From positions 62,001 to 126,000 of the forward strand of contig PZPK01000004.1 of assembly GCA_006212045.1 (NCBI GenBank): DNA of 64,000 nucleotides, read 5' to 3'. The position numbers were made by a program, and so were the translations under genes. This document shows positions 35,228-43,035 of this stretch, one piece after another (within the stretch, counting starts at the first letter, position 1; each line of letters begins with the position of its first letter). The notes beneath the pieces are model-generated. The model had not been told where the DNA came from, made no database searches, and worked only from the letters and a program-made list of their open reading frames with translations. The DNA is from Oleiphilus sp. Its GTDB lineage: Bacteria; Pseudomonadota; Gammaproteobacteria; Pseudomonadales; Oleiphilaceae.

Positions 35228-36196
35228 ATGCAGATTAAAGATGTATACAAAATAGTCGAGCAGGACTTTCAACAGGTCAACGGATTGATTACGCAACAAC
35301 TGTGCTCCGATGTCCCACTGGTCGAAAAAATTGCAGAATACATTGTACAGAGTGGAGGCAAACGCTTGCGACCTCTGCTGGTACTGCTCGTTTCCGGCGC
35401 TTTGGATTACCGCGGCGACCAGCACACCAAACTGGCGACTGTCATTGAGTTTCTGCATACCGCCACCCTGCTTCACGACGACGTTGTCGACACATCAGAC
35501 CTTCGCCGCGGACGCTCGACCGCCAACGCCAAATGGGGCAATGCCCCGAGTGTTCTGGTAGGCGACTTTCTCTACGCCCGCGCCTTTCAGATGATGGTGG
35601 AACTGCAGAGCCTGGACATCATGGATGTGCTTGCGGAAGCTACCAAGGTGATTGCTGAAGGAGAAGTCTTCCAGCTGACCAACTGCAAAAACCCGGACAT
35701 CACGGAAGAAAACTATTTCGAAGTGATCAAGAATAAAACGGCCATGCTGTTTGAGGCCGCCGCGCACTCGGCTGCCATCCTGAGCAATGCAGACCTCGAA
35801 ACCCGCCAGCTGCTTAAAACATTTGGGCTGCAATTGGGACTGGCATTCCAGCTGGTCGATGATCTGCTCGATTATTCGGGGGATGCAGAAACCATGGGCA
35901 AAAATGTTGGTGACGATCTGGCTGAAGGCAAACCCACCCTGCCGCTGATTCAGGCAATGAAAGTCGCCCCGGAAGCCGACAGACAGTTGATCCGCCGGGC
36001 CGTAAGGCAAAGCGATGCATCCTTACTGAAGGATGTATGCCGTATCGTCAGGGACTCCGGAGCGCTCGACTACACACTTAAAGCCGCTGAAAAATGCCAG
36101 CAATCGGCCTTGAACAGCCTGGAGGCACTCCCGTCATCCGACTATAAGGATGCCCTGAGAACGCTGGCCATCATCGCGGTTGAAAGGGACAGCTAG
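35228..36196 (+). CDS. ispB: Octaprenyl (polyprenyl) diphosphate synthase
   Basis: IspB extends farnesyl diphosphate to the C40-C45 side chain of ubiquinone. The 322-residue protein has both aspartate motifs: LLHDDVVDTSDLRRG near residue 83 and QLVDDLLDYSGD near 210. The residue before the first motif that controls chain length lies in EFLHTATLLHDD, with small side chains as in long-chain synthases. It is divergent from rplU, the conserved arrangement of this group. The ribosome site is poor (AGAAAAA). Confidence 0.95.
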   Translation: MQIKDVYKIVEQDFQQVNGLITQQLCSDVPLVEKIAEYIVQSGGKRLRPLLVLLVSGALDYRGDQHTKLATVIEFLHTATLLHDDVVDTSDLRRGRSTANAKWGNAPSVLVGDFLYARAFQMMVELQSLDIMDVLAEATKVIAEGEVFQLTNCKNPDITEENYFEVIKNKTAMLFEAAAHSAAILSNADLETRQLLKTFGLQLGLAFQLVDDLLDYSGDAETMGKNVGDDLAEGKPTLPLIQAMKVAPEADRQLIRRAVRQSDASLLKDVCRIVRDSGALDYTLKAAEKCQQSALNSLEALPSSDYKDALRTLAIIAVERDS

Positions 36197-36322
36197 CACC
36201 CGCATCCTGAGCACAAAAGAAAAGCCACAAACCGCGTATCGCACTGGCTCCAAAAGTGAAGTCATCATATACTGAGGACCTGCTCAAGTTTAATTCACGT
36301 CTCTATACACGGCCGAACACCC

Positions 36323-37858
36323 ATGCATCAAGTTTCGGAGCTCGACGCTTCTTTTTTGTACCTTGAAACCGATCGTGCTCCGCTGCATGTCGGCGGTGCT
36401 TTTGTCTTCAAGAAGAAAAGCGCTCGATCCAAGTTCAACTTTATCCGCTTCCGGACCCTGCTGGGCGCAAAACTGAACCAGGAACGCTTCTTCAGGCACC
36501 GTATCGTTGAGTCAACGCTCAATCTGGAACTTCCTCTGTGGGCAGAAGATCCGGATTTCGACCTCGACTACCACCTGCGCTATACATCCCTTTCAGATCA
36601 CCCCGGAACGGCCAGGCTGAATGATCTGACAGCGGAGTTTTTCAGCAAACCCCTGAATCGCCAGAAACCGCTATGGCGCGTCACCTATGTCGATGGCCTC
36701 GAACAGGACTCTGAATACAGTAAGCAGCATTTTGCGCTGCTGATCAAAGTGCACATTGCTGCGATCGACGGCAATACCGGCGAGGACATACTAAGCCAGC
36801 TATTGAAGGTATCGCCTGAAGAAGAAATGCTTGATGAACCTGAAGCCTGGCAACCGCAGCCCCTTCCCAAACAAGGGAACTGGCTGGACGAAGCTTACAA
36901 TAATGCCTTCACGATTCCGAAAAAAATAGCTCATCTGGCTCGGGATACAGCCTCTTCCGCCTTTTACAGTGTGCTGTTTGACCGCCTGCAACGGCTGAAT
37001 CTACCCAAGTCGCTCATGAGTGTCCCGCTGACCCCTGTCAATCAGCCTGTTTCAAACAAACGCGCCATCGACAGCATGTGCGTTTCTGCGCATGAAATTC
37101 GGGCGATCCGGCAGGCACTGCACGATGTCACGACCAACGATATTATTATGGGTATTTGCGCAGAAGCGCTGAGGCATTACCTGCTTGACGCCAGCCCTTC
37201 ATTCCCCAAAGCTCCTATGATTGCGCTGTCACCAATCTCGGTCCGCTCTACCAGCCTGGAAGTCAAAACCGGTAACCAGCTGGCCGCTAACCTATTCTCT
37301 CTCGCAACGCTTGAAAAGAACCCGCTCAAGCGCATCCGAAAGATCCATCGCGCTGCACAGTCATCCAGCCACTATGATGCCGCTATTTCCGCATCACGGC
37401 TCACAGAGCTGACTCCCTCCTGTATGTCTGCCTTATCGGCACGCGTGTATTCCGAGTTTTTGCTGGCCCAGAAGCACAAGCCGATGTTCAATCTACCGAT
37501 CACCAATATCCCGGGCCCACAGTTCCCCTTGTATATAGAGGACAACGAACTGACTCGGCACATCTGCGCCAGCCCGCTGTTTGACGGCCTGGGCCTTGGG
37601 ATCACCATCATTAGCTACAGTGGCGAGTTCTCTATCACAACCACCTATTGCCCCGAACTGGTAGATACAGACAAAAAATTCAGCCGCTATCTGGAAGAAG
37701 CGCTTGCCCGCATCAAAGAGTACAAGGAAGCGGAAGAAAATGAACCGAAAGCAGCTCCAAACAACCAAACCGGGCTGATCGAAGATGTGGTCGGCCTGGT
37801 AAGTAACCTGTTTTCCTCAACAGAGAAAGACGAGGAAAAGAACTCGCGTCAGGAGTAA
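36323..37858 (+). CDS. Wax ester synthase/diacylglycerol acyltransferase homologue lacking the catalytic His
   Basis: WS/DGAT enzymes transfer acyl groups from acyl-CoA to fatty alcohols or diacylglycerol and make storage lipids. This 511-residue protein aligns end to end: MHQVSELDASFLYLE at the start, KPLWRV at 115-120, TNDIIMGICAEALRHYL in the middle, then PITNIPGPQFPLY and ISYSGEFSITTTY near the end. The active-site motif HHxxxDG reads HIAAIDG at 144-150: the second, catalytic His is Ile (codon ATT). The enzyme is therefore probably inactive as an acyltransferase or uses another mechanism. The C-terminal 50 residues are acidic and variable. It follows ispB by 126 bp. Confidence 0.88.
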   Translation: MHQVSELDASFLYLETDRAPLHVGGAFVFKKKSARSKFNFIRFRTLLGAKLNQERFFRHRIVESTLNLELPLWAEDPDFDLDYHLRYTSLSDHPGTARLNDLTAEFFSKPLNRQKPLWRVTYVDGLEQDSEYSKQHFALLIKVHIAAIDGNTGEDILSQLLKVSPEEEMLDEPEAWQPQPLPKQGNWLDEAYNNAFTIPKKIAHLARDTASSAFYSVLFDRLQRLNLPKSLMSVPLTPVNQPVSNKRAIDSMCVSAHEIRAIRQALHDVTTNDIIMGICAEALRHYLLDASPSFPKAPMIALSPISVRSTSLEVKTGNQLAANLFSLATLEKNPLKRIRKIHRAAQSSSHYDAAISASRLTELTPSCMSALSARVYSEFLLAQKHKPMFNLPITNIPGPQFPLYIEDNELTRHICASPLFDGLGLGITIISYSGEFSITTTYCPELVDTDKKFSRYLEEALARIKEYKEAEENEPKAAPNNQTGLIEDVVGLVSNLFSSTEKDEEKNSRQE

Positions 37859-37978
37859 GCGTTGCGCTTGACGCTTGGAGGGAGACGGAGGACGCCCGCA
37901 GGTCTTTCTTTAGCTCAGAACCTTACTAGCACCCCGGCAGAATATGAGAGCACACCAGCTGCGGAGGCTCCGGCGATC

Positions 37979-38165
37979 CTCCCAAAGCATCGTCAACGCT
38001 CCCAACGCTTAGCCCCTCTTCATTGCCCCCAACAGCTCACCACTAACCTCCAACGCGCCGTCAACACCCCAACGCCTCATCACTCCCAACTCCTCGTCAT
38101 TGCCGCGCAGGCGGCAATTTATGGGGGTCGAAGATTATCGAGAGCTGGTGGATACTCCAATGCGC
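37979..38165 (+). repeat. Degenerate intergenic repeat, copy A
   Basis: Irregular tandem units of 16-21 bp with the theme CATTGCCCCCAACNNCTCGT lead to a hairpin core ATTGCCGC-GCAG-GCGGCAAT (38099-38118) and a tail containing GAGAGCTGGTGGATACTCCA. The same elements occur in inverted orientation at 41130-41306. The stretch 37859-38320 holds no gene that I accept; the 133-codon open frame across it is a by-product of the repeat. Confidence 0.8.
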
Positions 38166-38320
38166 ATTGCTTTAGCTTGCTGATCGGGCAATGGCTTAGC
38201 GTGTTTTGCCTATTGCTGTTGACCGGCAGCGGACCTCTCGAATCTCCAAGACCGCGGGCATAACTAGATGCGTCCCCCTTTTCTTATAGTACGTTTTTTA
38301 TTCGACCCGACCCCTTTTAA

Positions 38321-38701
38321 TTATTTTGACCTTGTCACGAAAATAACATAAACGACCAGACCAAGCGTAGCCAATTCGCCAACTATATATATGCTCTGAA
38401 CAATACTAAAAGCTTCGACTTGCAGAGCGCCATATAAGCGCGCGAACAGCATCCCACCCATTGTCGTAGCAACACAGTATAAGCCGGTTCGAACGTCGTT
38501 AAAAAAGCACACAAGCATAAAGATCGACAACCCAAGAAACAGGCCACCATAGGTCGCTAAAAACTCCATTCTCGCTAAGTTATTGTCTAGACCTATGCTC
38601 AGCGCATCCGCGAGCAGTAACGGAAACAACAGTCCACCAATACCAAACCCCATAAACAATAGCATGTTGAACGCCAAAATAACCTTAGCTAGCTTGTCCA
38701 T
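38321..38701 (-). CDS. Small membrane protein, DUF4345-like
   Basis: A 126-residue protein with four predicted membrane helices (KVILAFNMLLFMGFGIGGLLF, GGLLFLGLSIFMLVCFF-like second helix, an ARLYGAL-containing third, and GELATLGLVVYVIF last). The pattern matches the DUF4345 family of small inner-membrane proteins of unknown role. I start at ATG 38701, with AAGGAG 9 bp upstream; the 17 residues upstream are basic and unlike the family. It is divergent from a LysR regulator, which may control it. Confidence 0.7.
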   Translation of the reverse strand: MDKLAKVILAFNMLLFMGFGIGGLLFPLLLADALSIGLDNNLARMEFLATYGGLFLGLSIFMLVCFFNDVRTGLYCVATTMGGMLFARLYGALQVEAFSIVQSIYIVGELATLGLVVYVIFVTRSK

Positions 38702-38842
38702 ATTCTTTCTCCTTTTCCTTGGTAAATATTGAGTTGTTTTTAGTTTCGGCACATAAACGCCTCATCATCAAAACTATACATAGGTCTTGATCTCCATTAA
38801 ATTTCAATAAGCTAAATTAGTTTTTGAATAAAAGGAAAAACA

Positions 38843-39760
38843 ATGTCGAGACTGAGAGAATACGAAACCTTTGTGACCATCGTTGAGACGCTCAGCCTCT
38901 CATCAGCGGCGAAGCAACTGCATCGCTCTGTATCCTCTGTGAGCAAGCAGCTCTCAAGTCTAGAAGAGAGTCTTTCTGCGCAGTTGATTCATCGTTCAAC
39001 ACAATCACTCTCGGTGACCGATTCTGGAGAACGCTTTTACAGAAAGTGCAAAGAAATTTTATCCGCCGTAGAAATTGCAGAACAAGGTATCAAGGAAGAA
39101 CGGTCGGTACCGATTGGAAAACTCTCTCTCTCATTTCCTGAGGTATTGCTTCGCACTGCTTTTATGCAGCTTGTAACAGAGTTTTCTGCGAAACATCCAG
39201 GCATTGCATTCGACCTAAAGATGTCGAACGAATGCTGTGACCTGATCGATGAGAAAATTGACTTTGCTTTTCGAATGGGTGACTTAAGTGACTCAAGATT
39301 GACCGCGATCGCATTAACCACCTTCCATCCCATCTTTTGTGCTGCGCCAACCTATGTTGAGGAGCATGGAATAGCCTCTACCTTTGAGGCATTGCTCCAA
39401 GACCACAGGGTAATCGTGCCGAACTACCTCAACTTATCGGATGAGGTGCGAAGATTTTTCGACCACTCAAACAAGCTACCTATAACGTTGGAGGTAGCCA
39501 ATACAACTAATAGCGAATCCACCATGTACCAAGCTGCAATAACAGGGCTTTGCGTTGGAGTTTTTCCTGATATCACCGTTTTGGAAGACATAGAGCAGGG
39601 GCGCCTCGTTCGGGTGCTGCCCAAAACACATCTTCCTGAGCAAACGCTTTGGCTCTTATTCAAGAACAGTCTTTATCTACCAGCGAAACAAACTCTGTTC
39701 AAAGAGTATATGAGCGAAAAAAAGCATTTCTTTAGACAGGCAAACTTTCACGCATCATGA
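38843..39760 (+). CDS. LysR-family transcriptional regulator
   Basis: A 305-residue LTTR. The winged helix-turn-helix covers residues 1-60 (YETFVTIVETLSLSSAAKQL then SSVSKQLSSLEESL) and the periplasmic-binding-like effector domain follows from about 90. AAAGGAAAAA lies just before the ATG. It is divergent from the DUF4345 gene with 141 bp between, the classic LysR arrangement in which the regulator controls its neighbour. The gene is AT-richer than the housekeeping genes around it. The ligand is unknown. Confidence 0.9.
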   Translation: MSRLREYETFVTIVETLSLSSAAKQLHRSVSSVSKQLSSLEESLSAQLIHRSTQSLSVTDSGERFYRKCKEILSAVEIAEQGIKEERSVPIGKLSLSFPEVLLRTAFMQLVTEFSAKHPGIAFDLKMSNECCDLIDEKIDFAFRMGDLSDSRLTAIALTTFHPIFCAAPTYVEEHGIASTFEALLQDHRVIVPNYLNLSDEVRRFFDHSNKLPITLEVANTTNSESTMYQAAITGLCVGVFPDITVLEDIEQGRLVRVLPKTHLPEQTLWLLFKNSLYLPAKQTLFKEYMSEKKHFFRQANFHAS

Positions 39761-40336
39761 AGAGCGGTGGAAAACATACATCATGTAAGCGCTGAGACCG
39801 GTAAAAGGAGTGATAACAGCCGCCGGTATCAGTTCGATACACGGCGACTATTTCAATAAGGATTTCTTGCCCGATCTTAAGAGCTTACGTACAAGCCCTT
39901 AAAGCCAAGAGTATTCAGATTTTCTTACGCAACAAACCAACTCTCATCCACGATTCCCGCTCTAGATCTTGCGTCGTGACCAAACGCTTGATGCTTCGGA
40001 TCAGCGCTTGTAACTCGATGAAGACAAGACAAAAAAGGGGGCGCATTTATTTTTTCCGACGTCCGCTTTTGACCAACAGTCGTTGTGATCTCGCCATATT
40101 GAATGTGTCTGCTTTGGTGTGTCTTGAGACAAAAACAGAGCTCAAAGGTTTAGTCCGCAATGAGGGAAAAGCAGACATCCGAGGCTCGTTAGATTGACAT
40201 AAGTTTCGTGAGAAAGGCGAACCTAAACGGCACAATAAATTTCGCTAACTGTTAGACAGTTGCGAACGTGCTGAATTTGATTTCTGGCTGATGAGAGGGG
40301 GGGGGAAGCGTAAGCGATCCTAACTTATTAATATCC
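39761..40336. other. AT-rich intergenic stretch with degenerate repeat remnants
   Basis: No gene accepted in 576 bp. At about 40056-40197 there are several short related strings (CCGCTTTTGACC, TGTCTGCTTTGG, and inverted AAAAGCAGACAT) that resemble intergenic repeat families often miscalled as small proteins. A run of nine G occurs at 40297-40305. Confidence 0.5.
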
Positions 40337-40675
40337 TTATAAAATCAAATTCACATCAATTAAAAGCTTTTGCAAACTTTGTCTGCTTTCAAAAGCCATG
40401 AGGATAACAAGTTCTTTGTTATCCTCATCGATGCGATAAATGACCGTATTATGCTTATCGATAACCCACTGTCGATACCGTGCAACACCCAAGTCCAGCA
40501 AGCGATCGCACACCGAGCCCATGAAAGGGTTGAAAGGCAACGTTTCTTCGATCGCCTTTCTTATCTTAGATTGGGCTGCTTCAGAAACTTCCGTCGAGAA
40601 TTTTCGTTTAAGAAAAGATTTTAACCTTTTAAGGGAAATTTTGAAGACAGGACTGAATACAAGCTTATACGGCAT
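40337..40675 (-). CDS. RelE/ParE-family toxin
   Basis: A 112-residue basic protein with the RelE/ParE fold pattern: YKLVFSPVFKISLKRLKSFL helix, then GVARYRQWVIDKHNTVIYRIDEDNKELVILMAFESRQSLQKLL. The arginines and the strand YRQWVIDKHNTVIYRI fit the family; the catalytic class (ribosome-dependent RNase or gyrase inhibitor) cannot be told. It begins 5 bp after the antitoxin stop on the same strand, the usual antitoxin-toxin order. It lies in the accessory block bounded by inverted repeats. Confidence 0.85.
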   Translation of the reverse strand: MPYKLVFSPVFKISLKRLKSFLKRKFSTEVSEAAQSKIRKAIEETLPFNPFMGSVCDRLLDLGVARYRQWVIDKHNTVIYRIDEDNKELVILMAFESRQSLQKLLIDVNLIL

Positions 40676-40680
40676 ACAAT

Positions 40681-40905
40681 TCAGTCAATATCAAAAGCGT
40701 CATCAATTGATAGCTTTTCTTTATTAGCTGAAGTTTCAGCCAAATTAACCAGCTTTAGCAACGCTATCGACTCTTGTTGATACTGATAGTCTTCATAGCT
40801 TTGAACAACATATTTGGCTTTGCCATTCTGAGTAACAAGCAAAGGCTCATCCACATTCAATTTATTTGCGTTTTCTTTAACAAACGTAACCGTTTCCGTA
40901 TGCAT
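40681..40905 (-). CDS. Phd/YefM-family antitoxin
   Basis: A 74-residue antitoxin starting MHTETVTFVKENANKLNVDE, with the Phd/YefM DNA-binding N-terminus (PLLVTQNGKAKYVVQSYEDYQ) and an acidic C-terminal tail that would wrap the toxin. I start at ATG 40905 because a promoter with a perfect TATAAT lies at 40939-40968; the longer frame from TTG 40980 would begin upstream of that promoter. It precedes the toxin by 5 bp. Confidence 0.85.
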   Translation of the reverse strand: MHTETVTFVKENANKLNVDEPLLVTQNGKAKYVVQSYEDYQYQQESIALLKLVNLAETSANKEKLSIDDAFDID

Positions 40906-40931
40906 AGCAGCACTCGCAAAAAGACTATATT

Positions 40932-40968
40932 CAGTCTGATTATAGACTGCTGCGCTTAAGGTTGCCAA
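40932..40968 (-). promoter_or_regulatory. Autoregulated promoter/operator of the toxin-antitoxin pair
   Basis: On the minus strand TTGGCA (40968-40963), an 18-bp spacer and a perfect TATAAT (40944-40939). The -10 lies within the inverted repeat CAGTCT-N6-AGACTG at 40932-40949, a fitting operator for repression by the antitoxin complex. Confidence 0.7.
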
Positions 40969-41129
40969 CAAGCTATTCAAGCTTGGATTTTATATGGAAG
41001 GTTATGCTGAAGAACTCTTACTCATTGACCAAATTTGTGGAACGTGAATGTCTGCTCTCCACTAAAAGCAATGTGTTTTAAACAGGGTGACGAGATCGGT
41101 TTTGTCTATGAAACCAACGAATACAACCG

Positions 41130-41306
41130 ACGGCGATAGAGTATCGACCAGCCCTCGTTTCAGTTTGAGCCACATGGATTGCCGCCTTCGCGGCAATGAC
41201 GAGAAGTGGGGAGGAAATGACGGGGTGTTTTTGGCTATGGCGGGGTGTTGAGGCATTGCCGAGAAGTTGGGACGCAATGGCGAGACGTTGGGGGCAATGA
41301 TAATGG
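41130..41306 (-). repeat. Degenerate intergenic repeat, copy B (inverted relative to copy A)
   Basis: Read on the minus strand it has five tandem units of 19-21 bp (first CATTGCCCCCAACGTCTCGC), the hairpin core ATTGCCGC-GAAG-GCGGCAAT (41178-41197) and a tail with GAGGGCTGGTCGATACTCTA. Copy A at 37979-38165 has the same order of elements on the plus strand. The flanks 40981-41129 and 41307-41472 show no gene. Confidence 0.8.
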
Positions 41307-41472
41307 ACTAGCAATAATTAAAATTTTCTAGAAATGTCAGCCAAGCAACGGCCAATGCAAATAGCCCCTCGAATTCATATCCACAATAATAAAGAAGACA
41401 TCCGCAGGAACCATCCTCGCATCACAATGCCGTCAGTCACCTTGGCACAACGGGTAAAAGAATCTATTGCTA

Positions 41473-41508
41473 TTAATTTATACTGTATTAATATACAGTA
41501 TAAATTAA
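41473..41508 (+). promoter_or_regulatory. LexA (SOS) box upstream of yebG
   Basis: CTGTATTAATATACAG at 41483-41498 is a consensus LexA site (CTG-N10-CAG). It is the centre of a larger palindrome with 16-bp perfect arms (41473-41488 and 41493-41508) around TAAT. A TTGCTA at 41467-41472 and TAATAT at 41489-41494 could be the promoter boxes. The yebG ATG is at 41533. Confidence 0.88.
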
Positions 41509-41532
41509 GCAAAACGACGAGAGAGTATTGTT

Positions 41533-41823
41533 ATGCCAGTAATAGCCATGTGGAAGTGTGATAGGGACGGTTCAATGTTTGATAGTAAAAAAGAAGCTGA
41601 CGCCTACGATAAATTACTTGAGCTTGGTGAGCAGTTTACTGCATTGCTTGAAAACCAAATTGAAGGGATAGACGAAGCTAAAGCCGAAGATTTTGGATTG
41701 TTGTTAGCTAAAAACAAGGAATTGATTATTCAGGCCTGCAAGGGTCGCCCCGAAGTGCTTGGCGAAATTATTAACCCTAGCTCCAATACAGTTACACCGA
41801 TTGGAACGGCGACAGGATCATGA
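41533..41823 (+). CDS. yebG: DNA damage-inducible YebG family protein
   Basis: A 96-residue protein of the YebG family, a LexA-regulated protein of unknown biochemical role in E. coli. The pattern MPVIAMWKCDRDGSMFDSKKEADAYDKLLELGEQFTALL has the family start (VxxKWxCDRDGxMF-like) and the helical rest. A consensus LexA box lies 35 bp upstream of the ATG, which supports the identification. It stands just outside repeat copy B. Confidence 0.9.
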   Translation: MPVIAMWKCDRDGSMFDSKKEADAYDKLLELGEQFTALLENQIEGIDEAKAEDFGLLLAKNKELIIQACKGRPEVLGEIINPSSNTVTPIGTATGS

Positions 41824-41978
41824 ATTAGGCGTGATGCTTAAATACAATTCGACGGACATTCATGCCTCTCATGAATGTCCGCCTTCTTTAAAAATCGATA
41901 GCCAGCAATCCACATTTTAACTGAACGGTCAGTCGCCCGAGGACCATCTGATAGCTCTGGAGCGACTTAAAGCCTGAA

Positions 41979-42605
41979 CTACTGAAACGCCCACTTGAGG
42001 AAAGATTTTTTCTCTTCTGCGCTTAAATCGCTCCACAGCACTTTCATCGCTTCGATGGCGGGCAAGCCTTCTTCTGCCTCTGTGCCAGCTCCTTCACTTC
42101 GGCTGGTCACTCCGGCGACAAGCGGTTTTCTTTTCCGCACATCCTGTGAGCTGGCGACCACCTTACCTTTCTGATTTACGACATCGGCATCGAAATCGGC
42201 TGCCAAGGCGCGTGCTTCACGAACATCCTCTGCGCTTTCATAGCGGAAGGAGAGTTTGTCTCCGGGCCTGGCCTTGATCACAACCTCCCGTGGTTTCGAC
42301 TCTACGACTTCCGAGCTTGTACCGTCTTTCCCGATCTTGGCTTTACCCCAGATGCTCTCGTACTGAAACACCACAACGTTTTCGCCCGGCTTAAGCGCAT
42401 AATCAACAGAAATATTACTCAGCAAATAGTCCGGAACACGCTCTCCGTTTACGCTCAACAGCGCGACATTCTCACCCACCGACAATATGGCAACCTGATC
42501 GGCTGCGAGATCATCCCCCTCGTAGGTTTTCACCGGTTTATTCGATGAACAACCGGATAACATTGCAATTGCCAGTGCCGCAATCATTAGCAAGCGAACG
42601 GCCAT
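41979..42605 (-). CDS. Lipoprotein, DUF2057/YccT-like
   Basis: A 208-residue lipoprotein. The signal peptide ends in the lipobox LSGC at about residues 16-19 (Cys19), followed by SSNKP, so outer-membrane sorting is likely. The core has VALLSVNGERVPDYLL and ALKPGENVVVFQYES, the beta-rich pattern of DUF2057 proteins, with a long helical charged C-terminus ending SAEEKKSFLKWAF. The function of the family is not known. It converges on yebG with 155 bp between. Confidence 0.7.
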   Translation of the reverse strand: MAVRLLMIAALAIAMLSGCSSNKPVKTYEGDDLAADQVAILSVGENVALLSVNGERVPDYLLSNISVDYALKPGENVVVFQYESIWGKAKIGKDGTSSEVVESKPREVVIKARPGDKLSFRYESAEDVREARALAADFDADVVNQKGKVVASSQDVRKRKPLVAGVTSRSEGAGTEAEEGLPAIEAMKVLWSDLSAEEKKSFLKWAFQ

Positions 42606-42808
42606 AGAAACTCTCCTTGAAAAATGAGGTCATTCTGACGAGAGCGGAGCAAGCTTTCAATAGCCACAGTCGGTTTCTGAATTATTTGTAGGAATATCTA
42701 CAAAGGGCGGGCCCTCTGATTGCTTCAGGATGTGAGGCATTACATTGAAAAATATGAATTTTGATCTACATTAATCAACATAGGCTGCAGTTGATCGTTA
42801 ACCTGAAC

Positions 42809-43018
42809 ATGGTGAACAATATGCTCGAGGCTTCACACAGAACCGGAGAAGCTGGCGAAATTCCTTTTCGCTCAGACAGGTTTTTCTGCGTAGGCAATCA
42901 ATGGTACTTCTCTACCAGGGAAGGTTTTGACAGCGGCCCTTACGCTAACAAACCCAGAGCCGAAGAAAGCCTGAAGCGCTTTCTGCACGTTGTCAAAAAG
43001 CTCCCCAATATTCACTAA
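42809..43018 (+). CDS. Small conserved-looking protein, DUF6316-like
   Basis: A 69-residue protein with the core RTGEAGEIPFRSDRFFCVGN, then QWYFSTREGFDSGPYANKPRAEESLKRFL. I recall this pattern from small proteins of marine gammaproteobacteria (DUF6316), function unknown; the memory is not certain. Start is unsure: ATG 42809 or ATG 42821, while a TTG at 42761 would add 16 residues. It is divergent from the lipoprotein and converges on pgpA with 17 bp between the stops. Confidence 0.65.
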   Translation: MVNNMLEASHRTGEAGEIPFRSDRFFCVGNQWYFSTREGFDSGPYANKPRAEESLKRFLHVVKKLPNIH

Positions 43019-43035
43019 AGTATTAACGAGCTTGC

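Noticed and set aside
37979-38118. Possible CRISPR array
   Set aside because: The units are contiguous, irregular (16-21 bp) and degenerate, with no spacers and no cas genes.
37862-38263. 133-codon frame after the acyltransferase
   Set aside because: Its sequence is a translation of the intergenic tandem repeat; the same kind of peptide appears from the inverted copy near 41.2 kb.
39976-40235. Small frames on both strands (73 and 62 codons)
   Set aside because: They resemble translations of an intergenic repeat family, lack ribosome sites and overlap each other.
40906-40980. Longer antitoxin from TTG 40980
   Set aside because: The start would lie upstream of the TATAAT promoter that drives the gene.
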